From contig NZ_QRZF01000017.1 in assembly GCF_003464595.1 (NCBI RefSeq), forward strand, positions 69,814 to 133,813: a DNA stretch of 64,000 bases, written 5' to 3'. A program made the translations under genes and the position numbers. The notes beneath the pieces are model-generated. The model was not told the origin of the DNA, searched no databases, and saw only the letters and a list, made by a program, of their open reading frames with translations. Below are positions 44,001-52,300 of this stretch, one piece after another. Every line of letters begins with the position of its first letter. The first letter of the stretch is position 1. Source of the stretch: Bacteroides intestinalis. GTDB taxonomy: Bacteria > Bacteroidota > Bacteroidia > Bacteroidales > Bacteroidaceae.

Positions 44001-44168
44001 CTGGCTTTGATTCCATTGGTATTCAACGGCGACAAGGCCGGAAATGAGATTCAAAGCCCTATGGCCATCGTGGTATTGGGCGGTCTTCTGACCTCGACCT
44101 TGCTCAATATCTACGTGATGCCGGTCGTGTATGAATGGTTTGCAAAAAGAAAATTAAACAGTAAATAA
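41073..44168 (+). CDS. HME-type RND efflux pump (CusA/CzcA family)
   Basis: A 1031-residue pump with the [34 protein letters not shown] segment after helix 1. The helix 4 motif [21 protein letters not shown] carries a paired Asp at the proton-relay site, a feature of this HME subgroup, and RPLGTAY-like and [21 protein letters not shown] segments mark the later helices. It is only a distant relative of the pump at 33661-36753, so the region is not a recent duplication. It lies between adaptor and channel genes with gaps of 18 and 4 bases. Confidence 0.92.
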   Translation: [1031 protein letters not shown]

Positions 44169-44172
44169 GGGT

Positions 44173-45351
44173 ATGAAAAAAATAATATTGAGCATCATCG
44201 TATTATTCTCCGTATTGTCTGTATCCGGTCAGGATGTATATACCTCCGTTCTGGAGCAGATAGAGCAGAACAGTACGACATTGGAAGCTCTGAAAGAACA
44301 GATGGAAGCTCAAAAGCTGGGTAACAAGACGGGTATCAATCCCGCCAATCCCGAAGTGGAATTCGGATACTTGTGGGGAAGTCCCTCCGCGATAGGTAAT
44401 CGTAAGGACATAAATATTCGGCAAACGTTCGACTTCCCGACGGTATACGCACAGCGCAGCCGTTTGTCCGATTTGCAGAACAACAGTGCGGAATACCAGT
44501 ATAAATCCCAACGGATGGAGCTGTTGCTGTCGGCTAAGACGTTCTGTATCGAACTGGTCTATTACAACGCACTCGGCAAACTGTACGAACGTCAGTTAGA
44601 TAACGCGAAACAGATTGCGGAGGCTTACGAACGGATGAAGCAGACAGGCGATGCCAATCAGCTCGAATATAACAAGGCCGTTTTGAACTACACCAACATG
44701 GACAACGAAGTGAAGCGGATAAACCTTGAATGCAAAAGGCTGTTGTCAGAACTGTCGCGGCTCAACGGGGGAAATCCGATAGTTTTCGACCGGGCAGTTT
44801 ACGAAACCGCCGTATTGCCTGCGGATTTTGAGAATTGGTATGCACAAGCCGAGGCTGAAAACCCTGCATTGTCGTATCTCAAATCGCAAGTGGAGATAGA
44901 CAATCGTCAAGTAAAACTATCCCGTGCCTCGTCGTTGCCCAAATTCTCCGTAGGCTATATGGGAGAGTTCGTCGCAGGACAAAAATTTCAGGGTGCAACG
45001 ATCGGAATGTCCATTCCCTTGTGGGAAAACAAGAATAAGGTAAAACAGGCCAAGGCGACTGTAAAGGCGTCCGAGCGGATTGTGGAAGACGCAAGAATGC
45101 AATATTACAACCGCTTGAAGAATCTATACGTGCAGGTGTCCGGGTTGCAGAACAATGTCAGACAATACAATTCCGTGTTCGAGCAGAACGACAATGGTGA
45201 TTTGTTATTCAAGGCATATCGTAACGGGGAAATATCCTTGCTGAATTATCTACTTGAGATGGAATATTATTTCGTTGCCTACAACAAAAGATTGCAGGCA
45301 GAGCGGGATTTGGAATTGGCATTGGCTGAACTTCTGGCAGCTATGTTATGA
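44173..45351 (+). CDS. TolC-family outer membrane channel
   Basis: A 392-residue channel with a signal peptide (about 1-19, ending VSG). It has TolC-type helical repeats with NLQ/LEYNKAVLNYTNMDNEVKRINLE and the late FKAYRNGEISLLNYLLEMEYYF segment near 345-365. It is the third component of the right-hand tripartite pump, starting 4 bases after the pump stop. Its own stop overlaps the next small gene as ATGA. Confidence 0.9.
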   Translation: MKKIILSIIVLFSVLSVSGQDVYTSVLEQIEQNSTTLEALKEQMEAQKLGNKTGINPANPEVEFGYLWGSPSAIGNRKDINIRQTFDFPTVYAQRSRLSDLQNNSAEYQYKSQRMELLLSAKTFCIELVYYNALGKLYERQLDNAKQIAEAYERMKQTGDANQLEYNKAVLNYTNMDNEVKRINLECKRLLSELSRLNGGNPIVFDRAVYETAVLPADFENWYAQAEAENPALSYLKSQVEIDNRQVKLSRASSLPKFSVGYMGEFVAGQKFQGATIGMSIPLWENKNKVKQAKATVKASERIVEDARMQYYNRLKNLYVQVSGLQNNVRQYNSVFEQNDNGDLLFKAYRNGEISLLNYLLEMEYYFVAYNKRLQAERDLELALAELLAAML

Positions 45352-45581
45352 CACCGACAGTCAGGAAGCCGGCCGTAAGACGGGCTATAAGTCTTGCGAT
45401 TGGTATTATTACAGGCGTGATTGTGTGGAATTTTGTACTGAAATGCGATGATCCGCATTGCCCGATACGATATTACCACTTGTTTTGCTGTCTGACAATC
45501 TTTCCTTCTCTTTCATGGACTACGGGAGAAGCATTGTTTGCACCGCAAAATACCCCCCCGAAGAAAAAACGTAAACGATAA
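45348..45581 (+). CDS. Small membrane protein coupled to the metal pump
   Basis: A 77-residue protein translated by ATGA overlap from the channel gene. One hydrophobic helix at about 12-30 (ISLAIGIITGVIVWNFVL) is followed by KCDDPHCPIRYYHLFCC, a Cys/His cluster reminiscent of DUF6132-like proteins, and a very basic tail PPKKKRKR. I cannot assign a function; the four Cys and two His beside metal genes suggest metal handling. The divergent C-terminus could reflect a frameshift. Confidence 0.55.
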   Translation: MTPTVRKPAVRRAISLAIGIITGVIVWNFVLKCDDPHCPIRYYHLFCCLTIFPSLSWTTGEALFAPQNTPPKKKRKR

Positions 45582-45587
45582 ATGATT

Positions 45588-45613
45588 ATAGGCGGAGGAT
45601 CATATCCGCCTAT
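45588..45613 (+). terminator. Hairpin before the P-type ATPase gene
   Basis: ATAGGCGGA pairs with TCCGCCTAT across an 8-base loop, 20 bases before the ATPase ATG. Little T follows, so it may be a partial terminator or mRNA processing site. Confidence 0.5.
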
Positions 45614-45633
45614 ATTCTCAATGAATTATAAAA

Positions 45634-47499
45634 ATGAAACATATAATAGCTTTTTTAGAAGGAGTAAAGATGACTGTTGCAGGCGGTATTGCACTTGCAG
45701 TCAGTCTGGTATTGATGCTGGCCGATATCGAAGTCATACTCGATCCGGCTTGGATTACGATTGTTATCTGCGGCATTCCGTTGCTTTATCTTGCCGTTAC
45801 CCGGTTGATTTTTCAACGGTGGGTATCATCGGCGTTGCTTATCTGTATTGCAATGGTGGCTTGCATTTATATCGGTGAGCTGTTTGCAGCCGGCGAGGTG
45901 GCATTCATCATGGCTGTCGGCGCGTTGCTGGAGGAATATACGGTAAACAGAGCCAAGCGAGGGATTGGCAAATTGATAAGTATGGCACCGGAACAAGGCC
46001 GACGAATCATCCTGCGCGATGGTAAAGAGGTGGAAGAGATGGTAGCGGCGGCGGAAATCAAGGTGGGCGACCTGCTGCGTGTTCTGCCCGGAGAGCGTAT
46101 AGCCGTAGATGGAAAGATTATCAGCGGAACGACCTCCGTAGATCAGTCCATTATGACCGGGGAATCGCTGCCTGTCGATAAGAAAGCGGGCGATAACGTG
46201 TTCTGCGGTACAATGAATTGCTACGGTTCGGTCGATATTCGGGCAACCAGAGTGGGAGAAGATTCCTCTTTACAGAAAATGATCGAGCTGGTCAAAGAGG
46301 CCGAAAACAAGAAAGCCCCGATGCAGCGGATTGTGGACAAATGGGCTGCATGGCTCGTTCCCGTCGCCTTGCTGATAGCCGTTGCCGCTTATTTCATTAC
46401 CGGAGATTTGGTTCGTGCCGTAACGGTTCTGGTCGTATTCTGCCCGTGTGCGTTGGCGTTGGCTACCCCCGTGTCGATTATAGCAGGCATCGGTCAGGCT
46501 ACGAAATTCGGCGTGCTGATCAAGTCAGGTGAGGCTTTGGAACGTATGGGAAAAGTAAATTGCATTACGTTCGACAAAACGGGAACACTGACTGAAGGTA
46601 ATCTTACGGTCAGCGATGTGATCAGTTTTGTTCCCGACAAGAATGAGACGGAGATATTACGACTCACGGCATCCGCTGAATTGCGTTCCGAACATCCGCT
46701 CGGAAAAGCCATCGTAAAATATTGGCTCGACCGGAAAGGCGAACCGGCAGCTGCGAATTGCTTCAGAATGATTCCCGGCAAAGGAATCGAAGCCGAAATA
46801 GACGGGCAACGGGTGTTGTGCGGGAAAAGCGATTTTCTGGAAGAACATGGAATTGTTCTCGATAATAGTATGCGGCTTGCACTCGACACCCTGCGCAATG
46901 ATGGTAAAGCCTCTGTCCTGACGGCACTCGATCAAAGATGCATCGGCCTTATCGCCCTATCCGATATAATACGTTCCGAAGCCCGTGGTATGGTCTCCGA
47001 ATTGGAATGTATGGGGGTGGATGTCGTTGTTTTGACAGGCGACAACAGATTGTCTGCCGATTATCTGGCCAAGCGTATAGGGATTAAGAACATACGTGCA
47101 GAACTTTTGCCCTCTGAAAAGGTTTCGGCTATTACGGAACTACAACAGGAAGGGCACAACGTATGTATGATAGGCGACGGCGTAAACGACGCTCCGGCTT
47201 TGAAAACAGCAGATGTGGGTGTAGCTATGGGGGGCATGGGCAGCGACATTGCTATTGAATCCGCCGACATAGCATTGATGGGCGACGATATTGCCAAAAT
47301 CCCTTACTTGAAACGGTTGTCGAATGCTGTCATTCGTTCCATCAAAGTCAATATCTCACTTTCGATGGCCATCAATTTCGTAGCGATAACCCTTTCCGTA
47401 TTGGGATTACTGAACCCTATTACGGGAGCATTGGTGCATAATGCAGGATCAGTATTGGTGGTGCTCAATGCGGCATTGCTGTATGACAGAAAATTGTAA
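45634..47499 (+). CDS. P1B-type heavy-metal transporting ATPase
   Basis: A 621-residue cation ATPase with no N-terminal metal-binding domain. Motifs: TGES (175-178), the transmembrane CPC in VFCPCALALATP (270-272), phosphorylation site DKTGTLTEG (314-322), the ATP-binding HP in SEHPLGKAI, and hinge GDGVNDAPAL. The last helices read HNAGSVLVVLNAALLYDRKL; the HN...N pattern differs from the usual Cu-ATPase (MxxSS) and CadA (DMGAT) signatures and recalls CtpC-like ATPases, so the metal is uncertain. It exports metal from cytoplasm to periplasm, where the RND pump can take over, a natural two-step route. Confidence 0.9.
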   Translation: MKHIIAFLEGVKMTVAGGIALAVSLVLMLADIEVILDPAWITIVICGIPLLYLAVTRLIFQRWVSSALLICIAMVACIYIGELFAAGEVAFIMAVGALLEEYTVNRAKRGIGKLISMAPEQGRRIILRDGKEVEEMVAAAEIKVGDLLRVLPGERIAVDGKIISGTTSVDQSIMTGESLPVDKKAGDNVFCGTMNCYGSVDIRATRVGEDSSLQKMIELVKEAENKKAPMQRIVDKWAAWLVPVALLIAVAAYFITGDLVRAVTVLVVFCPCALALATPVSIIAGIGQATKFGVLIKSGEALERMGKVNCITFDKTGTLTEGNLTVSDVISFVPDKNETEILRLTASAELRSEHPLGKAIVKYWLDRKGEPAAANCFRMIPGKGIEAEIDGQRVLCGKSDFLEEHGIVLDNSMRLALDTLRNDGKASVLTALDQRCIGLIALSDIIRSEARGMVSELECMGVDVVVLTGDNRLSADYLAKRIGIKNIRAELLPSEKVSAITELQQEGHNVCMIGDGVNDAPALKTADVGVAMGGMGSDIAIESADIALMGDDIAKIPYLKRLSNAVIRSIKVNISLSMAINFVAITLSVLGLLNPITGALVHNAGSVLVVLNAALLYDRKL

Positions 47500-47626
47500 A
47501 TGCAAATTAAGGGTGTATGACATCAAACGGCGTAAGAGAGAGAGTCGCACCTATTTTCTTGACAAGATGCGCGAGCGTCTGAAACTACGGATGCAACGCG
47601 ACGATGAAAAAGAACGGGAGCGGTGA
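47483..47626 (+). CDS. Possible small basic protein after the ATPase gene
   Basis: From the ATG at 47483 the frame gives 47 residues, MTENCKCKLRVYDIKRRKRE..., overlapping the ATPase end by 17 bases in another frame. It has a CxC pair and is very rich in Arg/Lys/Glu. It ends 13 bases before a terminator, so it lies within the operon transcript. No family is recognised; it may be non-coding. Confidence 0.35.
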   Translation: MTENCKCKLRVYDIKRRKRESRTYFLDKMRERLKLRMQRDDEKERER

Positions 47627-47639
47627 CGCTGATTAGATA

Positions 47640-47668
47640 ATGCGGATGGAAAGTTCTGTCCGCATTTT
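47640..47668 (+). terminator. Terminator of the right metal-efflux operon
   Basis: ATGCGGA pairs with TCCGCAT, followed by TTT. It is short but well placed. Confidence 0.6.
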
Positions 47669-48098
47669 GCATAAACTCAATCGTCGTGCCATTTTTAAGA
47701 AAACGCTATATTTGCATAGAGTTGTCCGACGAGATACAAAGCGTAGCAGTTCAGCGCAGTTACATGGTCGCTAAATCTTTACCAATAACTTCTCAATCTC
47801 CACTCTACGCTGTCATTCCGACAGATACAAAAAAATTTCTTATCCTCATTAAAGATAAGAAGCTTTCTGCTATTTATAATCCTTGAGTATATATAGTCTG
47901 TTCCATTTTTTCTGCAAGGGAAACAAAAGGTTAGCCCAAACAATGTATTATCATATATTTAATACTGCCAATGCTCTCATAAAAAAAGTCCTCCTTCTTC
48001 CTCTTATACATTTCATTATTAAATGACTTCTTTTAGGCGAATGAATTAATACTCTGAAATCATGACACCTAAAACAACTCAGTAATAACTGCAAACAG
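47669..48098. other. Intergenic region with promoter-like box and short open frame
   Basis: A -7-like TATATTTG lies at 47707-47714. A 40-codon frame, ATG 47764 to stop 47886 (MVAKSLPITSQSPLYAVIPT...), follows at a plausible distance, but it has no recognised homology and may be a remnant. The rest is AT-rich with no clear structure. Confidence 0.3.
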
Positions 48099-48507
48099 CG
48101 TTTTTAAAGAATAACCGGAACGTTTTTTAAGAATGTATCCAACGTTTATTAACAGCCCCAAAATGAGCTTTAAGCCCTAACTTGAATATAAATCAACAAA
48201 AAAGGTGGCAAATCCTTGTGAGGAAATACCACCTTATCTTCTTTTTTGCCTATTATTATTCCAGATGCCGAACATCTGAAATAACTATAATCTATTTGAT
48301 TTGCTAACGAGTAAACCACGCATAATTATCCGGCATACAGCCTATCTTACATAAAATATCTGTCAAATTAATGCACCGTTTAAAGGCTTCTGAAAAAGAA
48401 AGACTAACTTTTGCCATTTTACTAAAGGTTTAGGTTTATAATAAAACTCAGCTTAAAGCTTCTACAAAGATACAACATCGTAAAGGCAAAATCAAGTGTT
48501 TTGGCTG
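48099..48507. repeat. Dispersed DUF4248 cassette, decayed copy B
   Basis: Matches 5424-5897 in the same orientation over the CGTTTTTAAAGAAT flank, the AACGTTTATTAA block, the terminator stem (AAGGTGG...CCACCTT, about 48199-48235), the gene and the leader up to the TCAAGT segment. The copies differ at many positions and by one internal deletion, so the duplication is old. Confidence 0.7.
48256..48417 (-). pseudogene. DUF4248 pseudogene
   Basis: Reads MAKVSLSFSEAFKRCINL, then CKIGCMPDNYAWFTR and TAG at 48304-48306. Compared with the intact copy (MAKLILSFSEL...SIKRCTNL...GYQPYNHRWLSPKQ) about 24 codons are missing between FSE and KRC, the frame is kept across the gap, and a stop cuts off the conserved C-terminus. 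Beyond the stop the remains of the C-terminal part are still readable up to 48256, with a further stop. Confidence 0.75.
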
Positions 48508-48519
48508 ATACTTTACACT

Positions 48520-49077
48520 TTACCAGCTATCTTCCGATTTATCTTTCCCGATAAGTGCCATCACCCGTTTTTTATAAAGATCTGCTGCCAGGGCAATATT
48601 CTTTTCCGCATCGGATGTTCCCATACCATACACCACGAAAGGAGTCTGCCATACCATCCCTGCATGCACAGCACCACCCTGATAAGGACGCAAAAGTTCA
48701 TCCACCGTGAAACGATTTCTTCCTCCACTTCGGTACGCCTCAAATTCAGAACCGGTAGTGGTAGCCACCAACAAAGGCTTACCGGCTACTGCCGGAGTTT
48801 TTGCCAAATAGGTAAATATCCCGTCCTGCCATTTCTTTAGTAAAGATGGTGCCGACATCCAATAAAACGGGAACTGGTATATCACCGCATTGGCATGAGA
48901 TATAATCCGGCTCCATGCATCCATATTGAGAATATCTTGCTCTGACATCTCGTATAGATTAAATATAGCCACATCTTCTATATCCTTTATGGCATCAAGC
49001 AGGGCTTTATTGGCTTGTGAGTTTTCCATGTTGGGGTGTGCCAGAAGTACCACAACCTTTTTTAGATCTTTGTCCAT
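48520..49077 (-). CDS. NAD(P)H-dependent flavin oxidoreductase (flavodoxin-like fold)
   Basis: A 185-residue protein of the MdaB/KefF/NQO-type flavodoxin-like family. Strand VVVLLAHPNMENSQANKALLDAI starts the fold; FPFYWMSAPSLLKKWQDGIF and KPLLVATTTGS are the flavin-binding loops. It would reduce quinones, nitro compounds or similar acceptors with NAD(P)H and FMN/FAD. The start at 49077 (MDKDLKKVVVL) is chosen because the fold begins at once and the -7 element lies inside the longer frame that would begin at 49179. Confidence 0.88.
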   Translation of the reverse strand: MDKDLKKVVVLLAHPNMENSQANKALLDAIKDIEDVAIFNLYEMSEQDILNMDAWSRIISHANAVIYQFPFYWMSAPSLLKKWQDGIFTYLAKTPAVAGKPLLVATTTGSEFEAYRSGGRNRFTVDELLRPYQGGAVHAGMVWQTPFVVYGMGTSDAEKNIALAADLYKKRVMALIGKDKSEDSW

Positions 49078-49125
49078 ACTATTATTTTTGATGTTTTGTT
49101 TGGGTGAATAATCAATTATGACAGG

Positions 49126-49133
49126 CAAAAATA
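49126..49133 (-). promoter_or_regulatory. -7 element that decides the start of the oxidoreductase
   Basis: The minus strand reads TATTTTTG, about 49 bases before the ATG at 49077 and inside the rejected N-terminal extension. Confidence 0.5.
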
Positions 49134-49228
49134 ACAAAAAGATTTGTGAATAACACTTCTTTGAAGAGCCGTATTCCATTTAGATATGTTTTTTTCTATT
49201 CAATAATATCTTTTCTCTAACTTTTTTG

Positions 49229-49288
49229 TAACTTTGCACCCTTAAAATAAGGAGGGTCGCTTTAGCACGTCTCAAAGTGCCCCCTTAA
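49229..49288 (+). promoter_or_regulatory. ileS operon promoter and leader hairpin
   Basis: The -7 box TAACTTTG is at 49229-49236. The leader contains an imperfect stem, AAGGAGGGTCGCTTT with AAAGTGCCCCCTT (about 49250-49288), before the ATG at 49323. No T-run follows, so it is not a plain terminator. A role in control is possible. Confidence 0.4.
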
Positions 49289-49322
49289 TCGTTAAATTGT
49301 AAATAGTTAAATTGCAAATAAG

Positions 49323-52300
49323 ATGGGTAAGAAGTTTGCCGAATATTCGCAGTTCGACCTCTCAAAGGTAAACGCGGAAGTGTTGAAGAAATGGGACGAG
49401 AACCAGGTTTTCGCCAAGAGTATGACAGAACGTGAAGGCTGTCCTTCTTTCGTTTTTTATGAAGGACCGCCCTCTGCCAACGGTATGCCGGGCATTCACC
49501 ACGTAATGGCTCGCTCCATCAAAGATATTTTCTGCCGTTACAAAACCATGAAGGGTTTCCTGGTGAAACGTAAAGCCGGCTGGGACACACACGGACTTCC
49601 TGTGGAACTGGGTGTGGAAAAAGCAATGGGTATCACCAAGGAAGATATCGGTAAAACGATTTCCGTAGCCGACTATAACGCTGCCTGCCGCAAAGATGTG
49701 ATGAAGTTCACCAAAGAATGGGAAGATCTGACTCACAAGATGGGGTATTGGGTAGACATGACCGATCCTTATATCACCTACGACAACCGCTACATCGAAA
49801 CCTTGTGGTGGCTGTTGAAGCAGCTCTATACAAAAGGGTATCTTTATAAAGGATACACCATACAGCCGTATTCTCCCGCTGCCGGAACAGGACTGAGCTC
49901 ACACGAATTGAACCAGCCCGGTTGCTACCGCGACGTGAAGGATGTGACTTGTGTGGCACAGTTCAAGATGAAGAACCCGAAGCCGGAAATGGCAGAGTGG
50001 GGAACTCCGTACTTCTTAGCATGGACCACGACTCCGTGGACATTGCCTTCGAATACCGCGCTTTGTGTAGGCCCGAAGATAGATTATGTAGCCGTACAAA
50101 GCTACAACGGATACACCGGAGAGAAAATCACCGTTGTACTTGCCAAAGCTTTGCTTTACACGCATTTCAATAAGAAAGCGGAAGACATCGCCTTGGAAGA
50201 TTACAAACCGGGAGATAAGCTGATACCGTTCAAAATTGTAGGAGAATATAAAGGTCCGGAACTTGTAGGTATGGAATATGAGCAACTGATACCTTGGGTG
50301 AATCCGGGTGAAGGTGCATTCCGTGTAATCTCAGGTGACTATGTGACTACGGAAGACGGTACAGGTATCGTACATATCGCTCCGACATTCGGTGCCGACG
50401 ATGCCCAGGTAGCGAAAGCCGCCGGTGTTCCGCCGTTGCAACTCATCAATAAGAAAGGTGAACTCCGCCCGATGGTGGACCTGACCGGTAAGTTCTATAA
50501 ATTGGACGAGTTGGACGAAAACTTCGTGAAAGAGCGTGTAAACGTAGATTTATATAAGGAATATGCAGGCCGTTTCGTGAAGAACGATTACGATCCGAAT
50601 CTGACAGATCAGGACGAAAGTCTCGACGTAAGTCTCTGCATGATGATGAAAGCCAACAACCAGGCGTTCAAGATAGAGAAGCATGTGCACAATTATCCGC
50701 ACTGCTGGCGTACGGACAAACCGGTATTGTATTATCCGTTGGATAGCTGGTTCATCCGCTCTACCGCTTGCAAAGACCGCATGATAGAGCTGAACAAGAC
50801 GATCAACTGGAAACCGGAAAGCACCGGTACGGGACGTTTTGGCAAGTGGCTGGAAAATTTGAATGACTGGAACCTGAGCCGTTCACGTTACTGGGGTACT
50901 CCGCTGCCTATCTGGCGCACGGAAGACAACAGCGAGGAAATCTGCATCGGTTCGGTTGAAGAGCTTTATAATGAAATAGAGAAATCCGTAGCTGCCGGAT
51001 TCATGAAGTCCAATCCTTATAAGGATAAAGGTTTCGTACCCGGTGAGTACAATGGAGAAAATTATGATAAGATAGACTTGCACCGTCCGTATGTGGATGA
51101 TATCATCCTCGTATCCAAAGACGGCAAGCCCATGAAGCGTGAAGCAGACCTGATAGACGTATGGTTCGATTCCGGTGCCATGCCGTATGCACAAATCCAC
51201 TATCCGTTCGAGAACAAAGAATTGCTGGATAGCCATCAGGTTTACCCTGCCGACTTTATCGCCGAAGGTGTGGATCAGACTCGCGGTTGGTTCTTTACGC
51301 TCCATGCAATCGCTTCAATGGTATTCGATACCATTTCTTACAAAGCTGTTATCTCTAACGGATTGGTACTTGACAAGAATGGTAACAAGATGTCCAAGCG
51401 TCTGGGCAATGGTGTAGATCCTTTCTCAACTATCGAGAAATACGGGTCCGACCCCTTACGTTGGTACATGATCATCAATTCTTCTCCGTGGGATAACCTG
51501 AAATTCGACGTAGACGGCATCGAAGAAGTTCGTCGTAAATTCTTCGGTACATTATATAATACGTATTCTTTCTTCTCCCTCTACGCCAATGTAGATGGAT
51601 TCGAATACAAGGAAGCTGACGTGCCGATGGCTGAACGCCCTGAAATCGACCGTTGGATACTCTCTGTACTGAATACACTGGTGAAAGAAGTGGATACTTG
51701 CTATAGCGAATACGAGCCGACAAAGGCCGGACGTCTGATATCCGACTTCGTAAACGACAACCTCTCCAACTGGTACGTTCGTCTGAACCGTAAACGTTTC
51801 TGGGGTGGTGAATTTACGCAAGATAAGTTATCTGCATACCAGACTCTGTACACTTGTCTGGAAACCGTTGCCAAATTGATGTCGCCCATCGCTCCGTTCT
51901 ATGCAGACAAGCTCTATATGGACTTGGTTACTGCAACGGGACGCGACAACGTGGTATCCGTACACCTGGCTAAATTCCCCGAATATAGGGAGGAAATGAT
52001 AGACAAGGAACTGGAAGTCCGCATGCAAATGGCACAAGACGTAACTTCTATGGTATTGGCTTTGCGCCGCAAGGTGAACATCAAAGTACGCCAGCCGCTG
52101 CAATGTATCATGATACCGGTAGTGGACGAGGAACAACGTGCCCACATCGAAGCAGTAAAGGCACTTATCATGAGCGAAGTGAACGTGAAGGATATCAAGT
52201 TCGTAGACGGTGCCGCCGGTGTGCTGGTGAAGAAAGTGAAATGTGACTTCAAGAAGATGGGACCGAAATTCGGCAAACAGATGAAAGCCGTAGCTGCCGC

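Noticed and set aside
33661..44168. The two RND pumps as a recent inverted duplication
   Set aside because: The proteins share only family motifs; adaptor lengths (368 versus 504) and channel sequences also differ.
49237..49322. T-box riboswitch before ileS
   Set aside because: No T-box sequence or specifier loop is visible and the element is not typical of Bacteroidetes.
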